Source: Zunongwangia sp. ESRF-bin46 (GTDB taxonomy: Bacteria > Bacteroidota > Bacteroidia > Flavobacteriales > Flavobacteriaceae). Taken from it: DNA of 64,000 nt. Shown here one piece after another: positions 23,773 through 32,504 of the stretch. The notes beneath the pieces are model-generated. The model saw only the letters and a list, made by a program, of their open reading frames with translations. It did not search any database and was not told where the DNA came from. Location: assembly GCA_002631855.1 (NCBI GenBank), contig NTLF01000017.1, positions 1-64,000 of the forward strand, read 5' to 3'. The translations under genes and the position numbers were made by a program. Positions within the stretch are counted from its first letter, which is position 1. The number at the start of each line of letters is the position of its first letter.

Positions 23773-24432
23773 TTATCGTAAAATTTTACCGTCTTGCATT
23801 TCGAGCATGCGGTCCGCCATTTCTGCCAACTCTTCATTATGGGTTACAATCACAAAGGTTTGCCCAAACTCGTCCCGAAGCTTAAAGAATAAATTGTGTA
23901 GGTTTTCAGCACTTTCAGTATCCAAGTTTCCACTGGGCTCATCGGCAAGAATAATTGCCGGATTGTTTATTAAAGCACGAGCAACAGCTACACGTTGTTG
24001 TTCTCCGCCAGAAAGCTCGTTGGGCTTGTGGTCTTCACGATGTGACAATCCTAAAAAGGAAAGTAATTCTTTCGCTCTTTTTTCGGCTTCTGCCTTTGGT
24101 GTTTTTTTTATGAAAGCGGGGATGCAAACATTTTCCAACGCTGTAAACTCAGGTAATAATTGATGAAACTGAAAAATAAAACCTAAATTTTCATTTCGGA
24201 ATTTCGCCAATTCTTTTCGTTTCAATGTTTTTACATCAATTCCGTTGATGTGAAGTTTTCCTTCATGTTTTTCTGAATTATCAAGCGTACCTAAAATTTG
24301 CAGTAAAGTTGTCTTTCCGGCACCAGATGCACCAACAATCGAAACAATTTCCCCTTTTTTTATATGAAGATCAACCCCCTTTAACACGTGGAGGTCATCG
24401 TAGTATTTATGTAAGTTTTCAGCTAAAATCAT
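23773..24432 (-). CDS. ABC transporter ATP-binding protein, LolD-like
   Basis: 219 residues from the ATG at 24430-24432. The open frame continues 16 codons upstream, but the family starts with [19 protein letters not shown], so the shorter form is chosen. Walker [10 protein letters not shown], signature [15 protein letters not shown], Walker [13 protein letters not shown] and the switch His in IVTHNEEL are all present. It fits the MacB/LolD family, which powers lipoprotein release or peptide export with an FtsX-like permease. No permease gene is adjacent. Co-transcription with the following TIGR02757 gene is likely (three-base gap). Confidence 0.93.
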   Translation of the reverse strand: MILAENLHKYYDDLHVLKGVDLHIKKGEIVSIVGASGAGKTTLLQILGTLDNSEKHEGKLHINGIDVKTLKRKELAKFRNENLGFIFQFHQLLPEFTALENVCIPAFIKKTPKAEAEKRAKELLSFLGLSHREDHKPNELSGGEQQRVAVARALINNPAIILADEPSGNLDTESAENLHNLFFKLRDEFGQTFVIVTHNEELAEMADRMLEMQDGKILR

Positions 24433-24586
24433 GACGTATATAGAAAACGTGAAAGTACTGTTTTGAACAGAGAAACACAATAATCTTTTAAAGAAAGCTT
24501 ATTTCCGTTTAAATAAGAAACTAATTATTTGTTAAACTGAAATAAGCCAACAATACACTTTGTAGTTTTATAAAAGAAAAATAAAT

Positions 24587-25132
24587 ATGGAAAACGAAAA
24601 TAATAAAATAGTATTTGCAGGAGGTTGCTTTTGGTGTACAGAAGCGGTTTTTCAGCGTATTGAAGGTGTAGAATCTGTAGTTCCCGGATTTGCTGGAGGA
24701 ACCATAAAAAATCCAGCCTATCGGGAAGTTGTTTCAGGTAGGACTGGTCATGCTGAAGCTGTTGAAGTAACCTTTAGCCCCACAAAAGTAAATCTTGAAA
24801 TATTGCTTGAAATTTTCTTCGCAACACACGATCCCACTACGTTAAATAGACAGGCTAATGACATAGGGACACAATACCGAAGCGCTATTTTTTATACAAC
24901 GGAAGAACAAAAGCAAAAAACAGAAGAATTCATTACCTTGCTGACTGATAAAAACGTGTTTGAAGACCCGATTGTAACCGAAGTGAAACCTTTAGACGCT
25001 TTTTACAAAGCTGAAATAGATCATCACGATTATTACAACCAAAATAAGCAACAACCGTATTGCCAATACATTATCAACCCGAAAATTGATAAAATTAATA
25101 AATACTATTCCGATAAACTTAAAACTACTTAA
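24587..25132 (+). CDS. msrA: Peptide methionine sulfoxide reductase MsrA
   Basis: Repairs oxidised methionine (S-sulfoxide). 181 residues with the active-site motif [11 protein letters not shown] (catalytic Cys14, second Cys17), [15 protein letters not shown], and [11 protein letters not shown] (substrate-binding). The C-terminal segment [18 protein letters not shown] holds the recycling cysteine. No signal peptide, so cytoplasmic. The TAA stop overlaps the folE ATG by one base, so the two genes are translationally coupled. Confidence 0.97.
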   Translation: MENENNKIVFAGGCFWCTEAVFQRIEGVESVVPGFAGGTIKNPAYREVVSGRTGHAEAVEVTFSPTKVNLEILLEIFFATHDPTTLNRQANDIGTQYRSAIFYTTEEQKQKTEEFITLLTDKNVFEDPIVTEVKPLDAFYKAEIDHHDYYNQNKQQPYCQYIINPKIDKINKYYSDKLKTT

Positions 25133-25731
25133 TGGCATCCTATAATTTTTTTGAAGAGTACAACGAATCTGTAACAGACGATTTAAAAAGCAATTTTTCT
25201 GAAATCTTAACCCGATTGGGGGAAGATGTTGATCGCGAAGGAATTGTAAAAACGCCAGAGCGTGCCGCAAAAGCCATGCAGTTTTTAACATCAGGTAATT
25301 GTCAAGACCCTGCTGAGATATTAAAATCTGCCATGTTTGCCGAAGATTATCACGATATGGTCATTATTAAAGATATTGAACTGTACTCATTGTGCGAGCA
25401 CCATATGTTGCCATTTTTCGGAAAAGCCCATATTGCTTACATTCCCGATGGTCATATTGTTGGTCTTAGTAAAATTCCCAGAGTAGTGGATGTGTTTGCC
25501 CGTAGATTACAAGTACAGGAACGCTTAACGCATGATATTCTAGAGTGTATCAATGATACACTTAAGCCACAAGGGGTTGCAGTCGTGATTGAAGCTGCAC
25601 ACTTATGTATGATGATGAGAGGCGTGCAAAAACAAAATAGTGTGACTACAACTTCAGGTTTTCGAGGCCAATTTGAGAAAATTGAAACCCGTGATGAATT
25701 CCTTAAGCTGATTAGCAACGACTTATCATAA
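25132..25731 (+). CDS. folE: GTP cyclohydrolase I
   Basis: Converts GTP to 7,8-dihydroneopterin triphosphate, the first step of folate and other pteridine synthesis. 199 residues; zinc ligands Cys88 and His91 ([19 protein letters not shown]) and Cys159 ([10 protein letters not shown]) match the E. coli enzyme. [23 protein letters not shown] is the conserved core. It starts within the msrA stop codon, so it is the second gene of a two-gene operon, and a short membrane-protein gene follows 52 bases later. Confidence 0.98.
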   Translation: MASYNFFEEYNESVTDDLKSNFSEILTRLGEDVDREGIVKTPERAAKAMQFLTSGNCQDPAEILKSAMFAEDYHDMVIIKDIELYSLCEHHMLPFFGKAHIAYIPDGHIVGLSKIPRVVDVFARRLQVQERLTHDILECINDTLKPQGVAVVIEAAHLCMMMRGVQKQNSVTTTSGFRGQFEKIETRDEFLKLISNDLS

Positions 25732-25783
25732 TTTTTGGCAGGTTTTTTGCGTTATAATCAGTAAGTAACCGAAAAACAATACA

Positions 25784-26092
25784 ATGAAAAATTCTAAATA
25801 TACCATACTAAAAAAAGGACTTATCTACGATGCAGTAGGGATGGTCACCATGTTTATACCCGTAATTGGCCCATTTTTAGATATAATTTGGGCTCCATAC
25901 GCAGCTAAAAAAATGAGTGACATGTATGAAGGGGAACAAGGAAAAATAGCATCTATAGTAGTCTTTGTAGAAGAGATTTTACCAATTTCAGACTTTATTC
26001 CCACATTCACATTAATGTGGTTATACACTTTTGTTTGGCAAGGGAAAAAAGACCCTGTGCCTCAAACAATCGAAGTGGAAGTAAATGAATAA
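25784..26092 (+). CDS. Small membrane protein of unknown function
   Basis: 102 residues. Hydrophobic segments at about 19-40 (MVTMFIPVIGPFLDIIWAPY) and 57-88 (IASIVVFVEEILPI, TFTLMWLYTFVW). The acidic C-terminus ends QTIEVEVNE. It probably spans the inner membrane two or three times. It follows folE by 52 bases and is ended by a strong terminator, so it may share the msrA-folE transcript. No family is recognised. Confidence 0.8.
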   Translation: MKNSKYTILKKGLIYDAVGMVTMFIPVIGPFLDIIWAPYAAKKMSDMYEGEQGKIASIVVFVEEILPISDFIPTFTLMWLYTFVWQGKKDPVPQTIEVEVNE

Positions 26093-26109
26093 TAATTATT
26101 AGACAATTA

Positions 26110-26145
26110 AAAAAGCCTCGTAAATTTATACTTACGAGGCTTTTT
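26110..26145. terminator. Bidirectional terminator between the folE operon and TonB receptor
   Basis: AAAAAGCCTCGTAA (26110-26123) pairs perfectly with TTACGAGGCTTTTT (26132-26145) over 14 bases, with T-runs in both orientations. It lies between two convergent transcription units. Confidence 0.9.
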
Positions 26146-26149
26146 ATTT

Positions 26150-28456
26150 TTAAAGGCTAACCTTAACTGTTCCATTAATACTTCTTCCTATATTGAAAAT
26201 ACCATCTGGTTTTAATCTTGATAGGTGAGAGGTGTATTCTTCATTCAACAGATTAGTTACTGAAAGTTGTAACTGTAAGTCAACTGTTTTAAGTTTAAAA
26301 ACATTTGAAGCACCTAAGCTAACTAGATTGTAGCCATCAGTTTCAGTTTCAAAGGAGCTTACATTATTTTGATCAAACGTATTTTGAAGCGTTATAAACG
26401 CACTTGGTTTATTGAAAAATTTAGATTCTTCAAACTCAACACGTAATGTATTTCTAAGTGTATTTGCAGGGATTAACGGTAAATACTCATCAGAATTCAA
26501 TTTTCCTGTAACTGTTTCAAAAGTGCTTTCAATGTGAAGCCAATCTAAAGGGTGTGGGTGAATATGTAAGCCAAATTCACCTCCATATAGCTTTGCATCA
26601 GACTGAACGTAGGTATAAACTATGTCGTCATCAATTACTTGATCGGTTGGACTAATAAAAATATAGTCATTCACCGAATTGTAAAATCCGTTGGCAAAAA
26701 TCTCAAAATGTTCATTAGCAAATTCTAAAGAAACATCGGTCTGTAAATTCTGTTCATTAGTTAGATTTGGATTTCCCACTTCATATCGATTTGCTCCATT
26801 GTGAGACCCGTTTGAAGTCAATTCGGCTAAATTAGGTGCTCTAAATCCGCTCGCTACATTAACTCTAGCTACTATGTTTTCAGTAAGGTTTACCTTAGCA
26901 CCTATTGCAGCATTGAAGCTGTTGAAATCTCTATCTAAAGCAGCGAAATATCCTTCTTCTGAAGGAACACCTGCAGCATCACTTTCTATAGTTCGCCTGT
27001 CAAACCTTAAACCAGCCTGTAAATCAATTTTTTCAAGATGGTAGTGTGTAGTTGCAAATACACCAATGTCAAAAGTTGTTGCATCTGGAATTAACAACTC
27101 TTCGCCAAAATTTTCGTTGGTTTGATATAAACCTTGAACACCTGCAATAGTTTCAAAATTTCCTAATTGAGGCAAATTATACTTTACATCATAATTAATA
27201 GTATTTAACTTCATGTGTAAAGCGGGTTCTTCTTCAGAATGTTCATGTTCTTCATCTTCATGTTCTTCCTCGCCCTCATGATCTTCCTCTTCTTCGTGTT
27301 CACCTTCGTGCTCTTCTTCATGATGATGATCTTCAAACTCTCTACGATCATTATGCTGATATCCTAATTTAACATCCAAGCTAGAATTATTGAAGAAAAA
27401 CGAGCTTTCCCAACTTACGATATGGTTGTCAATTTCTTGAAAAGGAAGTTCTAACTCTTTATTGGTGGTTTGTTCTTCAATAGTTTCTGGAATACCTATA
27501 TTCGACCTGTTGTAATTATAGCGTATGGTAGACTTCACTTTTTTATCTTGAAACTGAATACCGGTTTTGAAATCAGTTTCGTTGAACCGAGTATTGGTTA
27601 CCCGTTGTCCATTGCCTGTTTCATAATCACTATAGATACTATAACCTCCGCGAGCAAGGAATTTTAATTTATCTCCAGATAACTGAACACCCGCATTAGT
27701 TGAAGAGCCCAATGTGTTTGAAAAATAATTTCCTTGAATGTCAGCATGTAGTTCATTTCTTTGTGCAAAACGCTCCGGATTTATATACAATACACCTCCT
27801 AAAGCATCACTACCATAAAGTAGAGATGCAGGGCCCTTTATAACTTCTACACTTTCAACTCCGGCACTGTTAATGCCAAGTCCGTGTTCTTCACCAAATT
27901 GTTGATTTTCCAATCGAACTCCTTGTGTATAGGTTAATACTCTATTGGAACTTAAACCTCGTATTACAGGCTTTCCAATACCGGTACCAGTACTAATGCT
28001 TTCTACACCTGGAATATTCGTGATACCTTCAGCGAGGGTAGTACTTCCTTTAGAAAGCAATTCGTTTACGCTAACGCGTTCAACTTTCATAACATTGTCG
28101 CCTTGTAACTTGTGGAAAGGAGTTGAAATAATTACCTCTTCCATTTCTACGGCACTTTCTGTTAATTGAATATTTTCGGTTACCGATGTATTTTCAGAAA
28201 CTTGAATTTTTTTAGAAACAGTCGCATAACCTAAATACGAAAAGACGATGGTATAGTTTCCTGATGGAACATTTGTGATTTCGTAGTTTCCGTCCAATGT
28301 AGCGACTGTACCTTTTTCAAGTTGTGGGAGATAAATGGTTGCGGGCAAAGGTTGGTTTGTTTTTTCTGTTGTTACCGAACCTTGTATTATATTTTGTGCG
28401 CTTGCAGTGGTAATGCCCATGATAAATACCAATAGCAAGCATGTGTATAATTTCAT
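26150..28456 (-). CDS. TonB-dependent receptor with His/Glu-rich loop (probable metal uptake)
   Basis: 768 residues, outer-membrane receptor. Signal peptide (1-20), a carboxypeptidase-like regulatory domain (about 22-105), plug domain (about 110-230 with LAEGITNIPGVESIS and VEVIKGPASLLYGSDALGGV), and a beta-barrel ending in a C-terminal Leu. An external loop at about 374-410 is built almost entirely of Glu, Asp and nine His, as in ZnuD-like zinc receptors. The upstream co-transcribed 108-residue protein is also His-rich. Zinc, copper or another divalent metal is the likely substrate; this is inference. The stop lies five bases after a shared terminator. Confidence 0.93.
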   Translation of the reverse strand: MKLYTCLLLVFIMGITTASAQNIIQGSVTTEKTNQPLPATIYLPQLEKGTVATLDGNYEITNVPSGNYTIVFSYLGYATVSKKIQVSENTSVTENIQLTESAVEMEEVIISTPFHKLQGDNVMKVERVSVNELLSKGSTTLAEGITNIPGVESISTGTGIGKPVIRGLSSNRVLTYTQGVRLENQQFGEEHGLGINSAGVESVEVIKGPASLLYGSDALGGVLYINPERFAQRNELHADIQGNYFSNTLGSSTNAGVQLSGDKLKFLARGGYSIYSDYETGNGQRVTNTRFNETDFKTGIQFQDKKVKSTIRYNYNRSNIGIPETIEEQTTNKELELPFQEIDNHIVSWESSFFFNNSSLDVKLGYQHNDRREFEDHHHEEEHEGEHEEEEDHEGEEEHEDEEHEHSEEEPALHMKLNTINYDVKYNLPQLGNFETIAGVQGLYQTNENFGEELLIPDATTFDIGVFATTHYHLEKIDLQAGLRFDRRTIESDAAGVPSEEGYFAALDRDFNSFNAAIGAKVNLTENIVARVNVASGFRAPNLAELTSNGSHNGANRYEVGNPNLTNEQNLQTDVSLEFANEHFEIFANGFYNSVNDYIFISPTDQVIDDDIVYTYVQSDAKLYGGEFGLHIHPHPLDWLHIESTFETVTGKLNSDEYLPLIPANTLRNTLRVEFEESKFFNKPSAFITLQNTFDQNNVSSFETETDGYNLVSLGASNVFKLKTVDLQLQLSVTNLLNEEYTSHLSRLKPDGIFNIGRSINGTVKVSL

Positions 28457-28496
28457 ACTTTCTTAGTTTAATTTATTTAAAAATGTGTACTTAAAA

Positions 28497-28823
28497 CTAG
28501 GAAAGACTAGGTGGTCCTCTTACATAATAGGGTGTAGTAGCGTTATTTACTTCTACTGAAAAATAGCGAGTTTCTAATTTAGCTGGTTTTATTTCACTAT
28601 AAAACTCTGGGTAAGTAACTACTGTGTAGTTATAATTTGAAAAATGAAAATCAAATAAAGAACAATCTAATTGCTTTTCGTGAAGGTGTGTTGTTAGGTC
28701 TTCACAAGGTTTATGCTCATGTTCTTCAAAAATATGAGCAAATTGAACAACTAAAGGAAACCACAAAAGTCCTATTAATAGGACTGATAACGATAGTTTC
28801 AAAAAGTGTTTATAGTTACTCAT
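28497..28823 (-). CDS. Small His-rich envelope protein in TonB-receptor operon
   Basis: 108 residues with one N-terminal hydrophobic segment (about 8-27, LSLSVLLIGLLWFPLVVQFA), which is a signal peptide or membrane anchor. A metal-ligand cluster follows (HIFEEHEHKPCEDL, HLHEKQLDC). The C-terminal half is aromatic with no known domain. It lies between a DUF6787 gene (eight-base overlap) and the TonB receptor (40 bases away). The His/Cys motif beside a His-loop receptor suggests metal binding in the periplasm; no family name is known to me. Confidence 0.78.
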   Translation of the reverse strand: MSNYKHFLKLSLSVLLIGLLWFPLVVQFAHIFEEHEHKPCEDLTTHLHEKQLDCSLFDFHFSNYNYTVVTYPEFYSEIKPAKLETRYFSVEVNNATTPYYVRGPPSLS

Positions 28824-29121
28824 TAGGTATTAAAAAACCAAGTTTCATGCTTCGAAGCATTTTTTTTTCAAAGTTCCAAAAAAAATGGAACTCTCCAAAA
28901 AGCCAGCCGAAGAAAACCAATAAAACTTGATAGGCGGGAAATATTATTAAAATTCTGATTGGCCAATAAATATACCAGCCATTATCACTTGTTATACCTA
29001 TTGCTTCGGTTAATGGTGCAGCTAATTTAGCAGAAGTGCTTCCGGTTATCGCAAAAACAATAAAAATTACGGTAAGTTGCCAATTGGAAGTTATATTCCA
29101 GTGTTGTTTTAGTTTCCTCAT
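28816..29121 (-). CDS. DUF6787 family membrane protein
   Basis: 101 residues. Two or three membrane segments: about 14-33 (WQLTVIFIVFAITGSTSAKL), 50-75 (YIYWPIRILIIFPAYQVLLVF) and FFGWLFGEFHFFWNFEKK. This matches the flavobacterial DUF6787 pattern. It overlaps the previous gene by four bases (ATGA) and the next by eight, so it is firmly in the operon that ends with the TonB receptor. No known function. Confidence 0.85.
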   Translation of the reverse strand: MRKLKQHWNITSNWQLTVIFIVFAITGSTSAKLAAPLTEAIGITSDNGWYIYWPIRILIIFPAYQVLLVFFGWLFGEFHFFWNFEKKMLRSMKLGFLIPNE

Positions 29122-29543
29122 CTTCGTCCACTAGGTAATCTCTGGTTATACTTCTGCTGAAAATACACAAAATAATTATAAAGTAGGTAATTTACTTCAT
29201 ATCCATAATCTGTATTGTAATCATAATTAATTTGTTGAGGGTATAACTCTGATGGATAGCGTTGTGAATTAAAAACCCTCTGGTTGTATTCTGATACAAA
29301 AAACTGATTTTTATTCTCTAAATAATTTAAGCCATAATAACCACGAGGTTGTTGAGTAACTAACCAAGAATTAAAACCAGGCTCTATAATCAATATTTCA
29401 TACTCGAGGCTATCGTTGGCAATGCGTACCGTATCATTTTCGGTCATTGAAGTATTGGTTTCACCTTTCATTGTAGATTTGGTGGAATCACAACTGTAAA
29501 TGGCTAATGAAATTGCTATAAAAAATAATAAATACTTCATCAT
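29118..29543 (-). CDS. DUF6146 family lipoprotein
   Basis: 141 residues (two ATG codons in succession; the first at 29541-29543 is taken). Signal peptide with lipobox ending at Cys18 (SLAIYSC), so a lipoprotein. The Tyr/Asn-rich middle (GFNSWLVTQQPRGYYGLNYL, NSQRYPSELYPQQINYDYN) is typical of DUF6146. It is the first gene of the four-gene operon leading to the TonB receptor, although functional linkage is not established. Confidence 0.85.
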   Translation of the reverse strand: MMKYLLFFIAISLAIYSCDSTKSTMKGETNTSMTENDTVRIANDSLEYEILIIEPGFNSWLVTQQPRGYYGLNYLENKNQFFVSEYNQRVFNSQRYPSELYPQQINYDYNTDYGYEVNYLLYNYFVYFQQKYNQRLPSGRR

Positions 29544-29611
29544 AAGTGCTTTTTATAAAAATACTAAAATTGTAGTGAAGTGTTCGTTTGATTTGCTTGG
29601 GTTTAACAAAA

Positions 29612-29639
29612 AACCGTGTTTTGATTCCAAAACACGGTT
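29612..29639 (-). terminator. Terminator of DUF937 gene
   Basis: AACCGTGTTTTG (29612-29623) pairs perfectly with CAAAACACGGTT (29628-29639). On the minus strand a T-run follows. Confidence 0.85.
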
Positions 29640-29660
29640 AATCTAGTATTTATTTGAAAT

Positions 29661-30305
29661 TTATTTACCAAAAAGGCCACCTATCATTCCGCCTAAGCCA
29701 CCTTTACTGCTGTTACCTAAAACCATTCCGGCAACGTCATCGATAACGCTTCCGTCGTTATCTCCGTCTAGCAACGATTCAATTAAGGATTGTTCTTTAT
29801 TTTGCTCTTCTTGTGTATTTCCAGCCATCATATTGCCAAGTAAACTGGTTATTCCAGATTGAGAATCTACATTTTGTTGTCTTTTTTCTTTTCCTAAATA
29901 CCCTAATAATATAGGGGCTGCTACTTGTAATATCTGCATAACCGAGCTGGAATCCATCCCTGATTTTTTAGAAAGTGCTCCAACCACATTATCTTGTGAG
30001 CCTCCAAGTGCATGACCAAGAATACCCAAGCCATCAATTTTTTTATCTTCGTTTACACCCCCGCCAAAAAAGCCGCCAAGGTTATCTAAAATACTACCGT
30101 CATGCTTACCACTACTTAGAGCACTCATAAGACCAGCAGCACCTTGTTCAGATTTTGCGTTTTTTTTCATCGCTCCCATTAAAATAGGAAGCCCCATAGA
30201 TAAAACCGAAGCTGTTTTGTCAGCTGGTTGCTTGGCTTCGTTGCTTATGCCACCAATAATTTGCTTTCCCATGTCACTGTTTAATAAATCGAGTATTCCT
30301 GCCAT
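29661..30305 (-). CDS. DUF937 (YidB-like) protein
   Basis: 214 residues, rich in Gly, Met and Ser. It has two repeated units with alternating Gly and hydrophobic residues (GILDLLNSDMGKQIIGGISN, GLGILGHALGGSQDNVVGAL) and a DGDNDGSVIDDVAGMVLG motif resembling an EF-hand-like loop near the C-terminus. No signal peptide. This is the typical DUF937 pattern, a family without an assigned function. It has its own terminator and follows serA on the same strand after about 50 bases. Confidence 0.88.
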   Translation of the reverse strand: MAGILDLLNSDMGKQIIGGISNEAKQPADKTASVLSMGLPILMGAMKKNAKSEQGAAGLMSALSSGKHDGSILDNLGGFFGGGVNEDKKIDGLGILGHALGGSQDNVVGALSKKSGMDSSSVMQILQVAAPILLGYLGKEKRQQNVDSQSGITSLLGNMMAGNTQEEQNKEQSLIESLLDGDNDGSVIDDVAGMVLGNSSKGGLGGMIGGLFGK

Positions 30306-30355
30306 TTTATAATTTTTTAAAGTTTTAATTTATCTTTTAAAGGTACTTAAAATTT

Positions 30356-31315
30356 CTAATTTACTGGTTTTAGGATGGATACAATTTGCTCAGCAAGTTC
30401 TACCCCAATTCTATCTTGAGCTTCCTCGGTTGCAGCGCCAATATGTGGACTTAGTGAAATATTTCCGTTCATTAATACTTTTATGGCAGGGGAAGGTTCG
30501 TCCTCAAAAGTATCTAATGCAGCAAACGATATTTTTCCTTTTTCTAAGGCTTCCAGCAATGCCTTTTCATCAATTACTCCACCACGGGCAGCATTTACAA
30601 TGGCAGCACCGTCTTTCATTTGTTCTATTTCGGCTTCACCAATTACATAGTTTTTTTGCGCAGGAACGTGTAACGTAATAAAATCACTATGCTTTATTAA
30701 TTCTGAAACAGGCTCGGTTTTAATTTTGAGGGTTATTTGTTGCCCATCATAAAAATCTAACGTAATATCTGCTTCTCCTACTTGATTGTCACTGGCAATT
30801 ACCTTCATACCACAACCTAGAGCTATTTTAGCCACTTCACGACCAATACGCCCAAAACCAATTATACCTAAGGTTTTACCACGCAATTCTTTTCCGCCCG
30901 CATAAGTTTTTTTCAACTCTTTAAATCTAGAGTCGCCTTCAAGTGGCATAGTCCGGTTAGCGTCGTGCAAATTTCGAACACCGCCAAAAAGGTGCGCAAA
31001 AACCAACTCGGCTACAGAAGAAGAAGAGGCTGCCGGCGTATTAATCACTTTAATATCTTTACTGCGGGCATATTCCACATCGATATTATCCATACCAACG
31101 CCACCACGACCAATTACTTTAAGGCTTGGACAGGCATCAATTAATTCCTTCCGAACTTTTGTGGCACTTCGTACCAAAAGCACATCTATATTATTTTTGT
31201 TAATGTAGTTTTCAAGTTGTTCTTGAGCAACTTTTACGGTAATTACTTCAAAACCTGCATTTTCAAGTGCTTTTACACCGCTGTTTGAAATTCCGTCGTT
31301 TGCTAAAACTTTCAT
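30356..31315 (-). CDS. serA: D-3-phosphoglycerate dehydrogenase (short form)
   Basis: Oxidises 3-phosphoglycerate to phosphohydroxypyruvate, the first step of serine synthesis. 319 residues, the short form without the C-terminal ACT domain, so allosteric inhibition by serine through that domain is not expected. NAD-binding GIIGFGRIGREVAKIA (about 147-163), active-site Arg in NAARGGVIDE, and catalytic His in LSPHIGAAT are present. It is downstream of serC on the same strand (56 bases apart), forming a serine-synthesis unit. Confidence 0.95.
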   Translation of the reverse strand: MKVLANDGISNSGVKALENAGFEVITVKVAQEQLENYINKNNIDVLLVRSATKVRKELIDACPSLKVIGRGGVGMDNIDVEYARSKDIKVINTPAASSSSVAELVFAHLFGGVRNLHDANRTMPLEGDSRFKELKKTYAGGKELRGKTLGIIGFGRIGREVAKIALGCGMKVIASDNQVGEADITLDFYDGQQITLKIKTEPVSELIKHSDFITLHVPAQKNYVIGEAEIEQMKDGAAIVNAARGGVIDEKALLEALEKGKISFAALDTFEDEPSPAIKVLMNGNISLSPHIGAATEEAQDRIGVELAEQIVSILKPVN

Positions 31316-31371
31316 ATTTATACTTTTATTTTATTAAGTTGGTGGCTGAGCGAGGTCGAAGCCACATTATA

Positions 31372-32439
31372 TTATCCTTTTCTTTCTAATTCTTTCATTA
31401 TATCTACCAGTACTTGAACACTTTCAAGTTCTAAGGCGTTATACATAGAGGCGCGGTAACCGCCAACACTTCTGTGTCCATTTAAACCATTAATACCAGC
31501 TTCTTGCCAAAGTGTGTCGAATCTTTCTGCAAAACTTTCATCGGTTAAATTGAAAGTTGCATTCATCGTAGATCGATCTTCTTTATTGGCTACAAAACCA
31601 GTAAATAAAGGATTTCTATCTATTTCAGAATAAATTAAATCTGCTTTTTTGTTATTTATTTGTTCAATTGCTGAAATCCCGCCTTTTTCTTTCAGCCACT
31701 CCAAAGTTAACATAGAGACATAGACCGCAAATACAGATGGCGTGTTGAACATACTGTCTTTACCAATGTGTACTTTGTAATCCATTAATGATGGAATAGC
31801 CCGCGAGGCCTTTCCTAAAACGTCTTCTTTTATAACAATTAAAGTAGTACCTGCCGGACCCATATTTTTTTGAGCTCCCGCATAGATGATACTAAAATTT
31901 GAAAAATCCAATTCCCTTGAAAAGATATCGCTACTCATATCGCAAACGATAGGGGCATCGGTTTTTGGGAAGCTTTTTATCTGTGTTCCAAAAATAGTGT
32001 TATTACTTGTGCAATGAAAATAATCAATACCTGAAGGAACAGAATAATTTTTAGGTATATAATTGAAGTTTTGATCTTTAGATGATGCTACTTCAACTAT
32101 TTCTCCAAATAATTTTGCTTCTTTAATAGACTTGGTAGACCACGTTCCTGTATTGAGATATGCAGCTTTTTTCTCCAAGAGATTGTACGCTACTCGTAAA
32201 AACTCCATACTAGCACCTCCTTGAAGGAAAAGTGCTTTATAGCCTTTATTTTGAAGTCCTAAATGTTCAAGAGCTAATGTTTGAGCACGTTCCATGACGG
32301 CTACAAAATCTTTGCTTCGGTGCGAAATTTCAATTAGTGATAAATCTAAATTATTAAAGTTTAAAATAGCTTCGGAAGCTTTTTGCATTACAGACTTTGG
32401 TAATACACAAGGACCGGCACTAAAGTTATGTTTTTTCAT
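31372..32439 (-). CDS. serC: Phosphoserine aminotransferase
   Basis: PLP-dependent transfer of an amino group to phosphohydroxypyruvate; also serves PLP synthesis. 355 residues starting MKKHNFSAGPCVLPKSV; the PLP-binding Lys lies in IIYAGAQKNMGPAGTT and the phosphate-binding GGAS in LFLQGGASMEFLRV. The C-terminal motif GINGLNGHRSVGGYRASMYN is the SerC signature. It precedes serA in the same operon. Confidence 0.97.
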   Translation of the reverse strand: MKKHNFSAGPCVLPKSVMQKASEAILNFNNLDLSLIEISHRSKDFVAVMERAQTLALEHLGLQNKGYKALFLQGGASMEFLRVAYNLLEKKAAYLNTGTWSTKSIKEAKLFGEIVEVASSKDQNFNYIPKNYSVPSGIDYFHCTSNNTIFGTQIKSFPKTDAPIVCDMSSDIFSRELDFSNFSIIYAGAQKNMGPAGTTLIVIKEDVLGKASRAIPSLMDYKVHIGKDSMFNTPSVFAVYVSMLTLEWLKEKGGISAIEQINNKKADLIYSEIDRNPLFTGFVANKEDRSTMNATFNLTDESFAERFDTLWQEAGINGLNGHRSVGGYRASMYNALELESVQVLVDIMKELERKG

Positions 32440-32504
32440 GACACAGTATTTACTACAAAGATGCTAATTCTGAAAGCATTGTTGCTTAATTTGTTATTAA
32501 TTTA

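Noticed and set aside
27217-27350. Glu/His codon run in the TonB receptor looked like a microsatellite
   Set aside because: It stays in frame, varies in codon use and makes sense as a metal-binding loop, so it is treated as coding.
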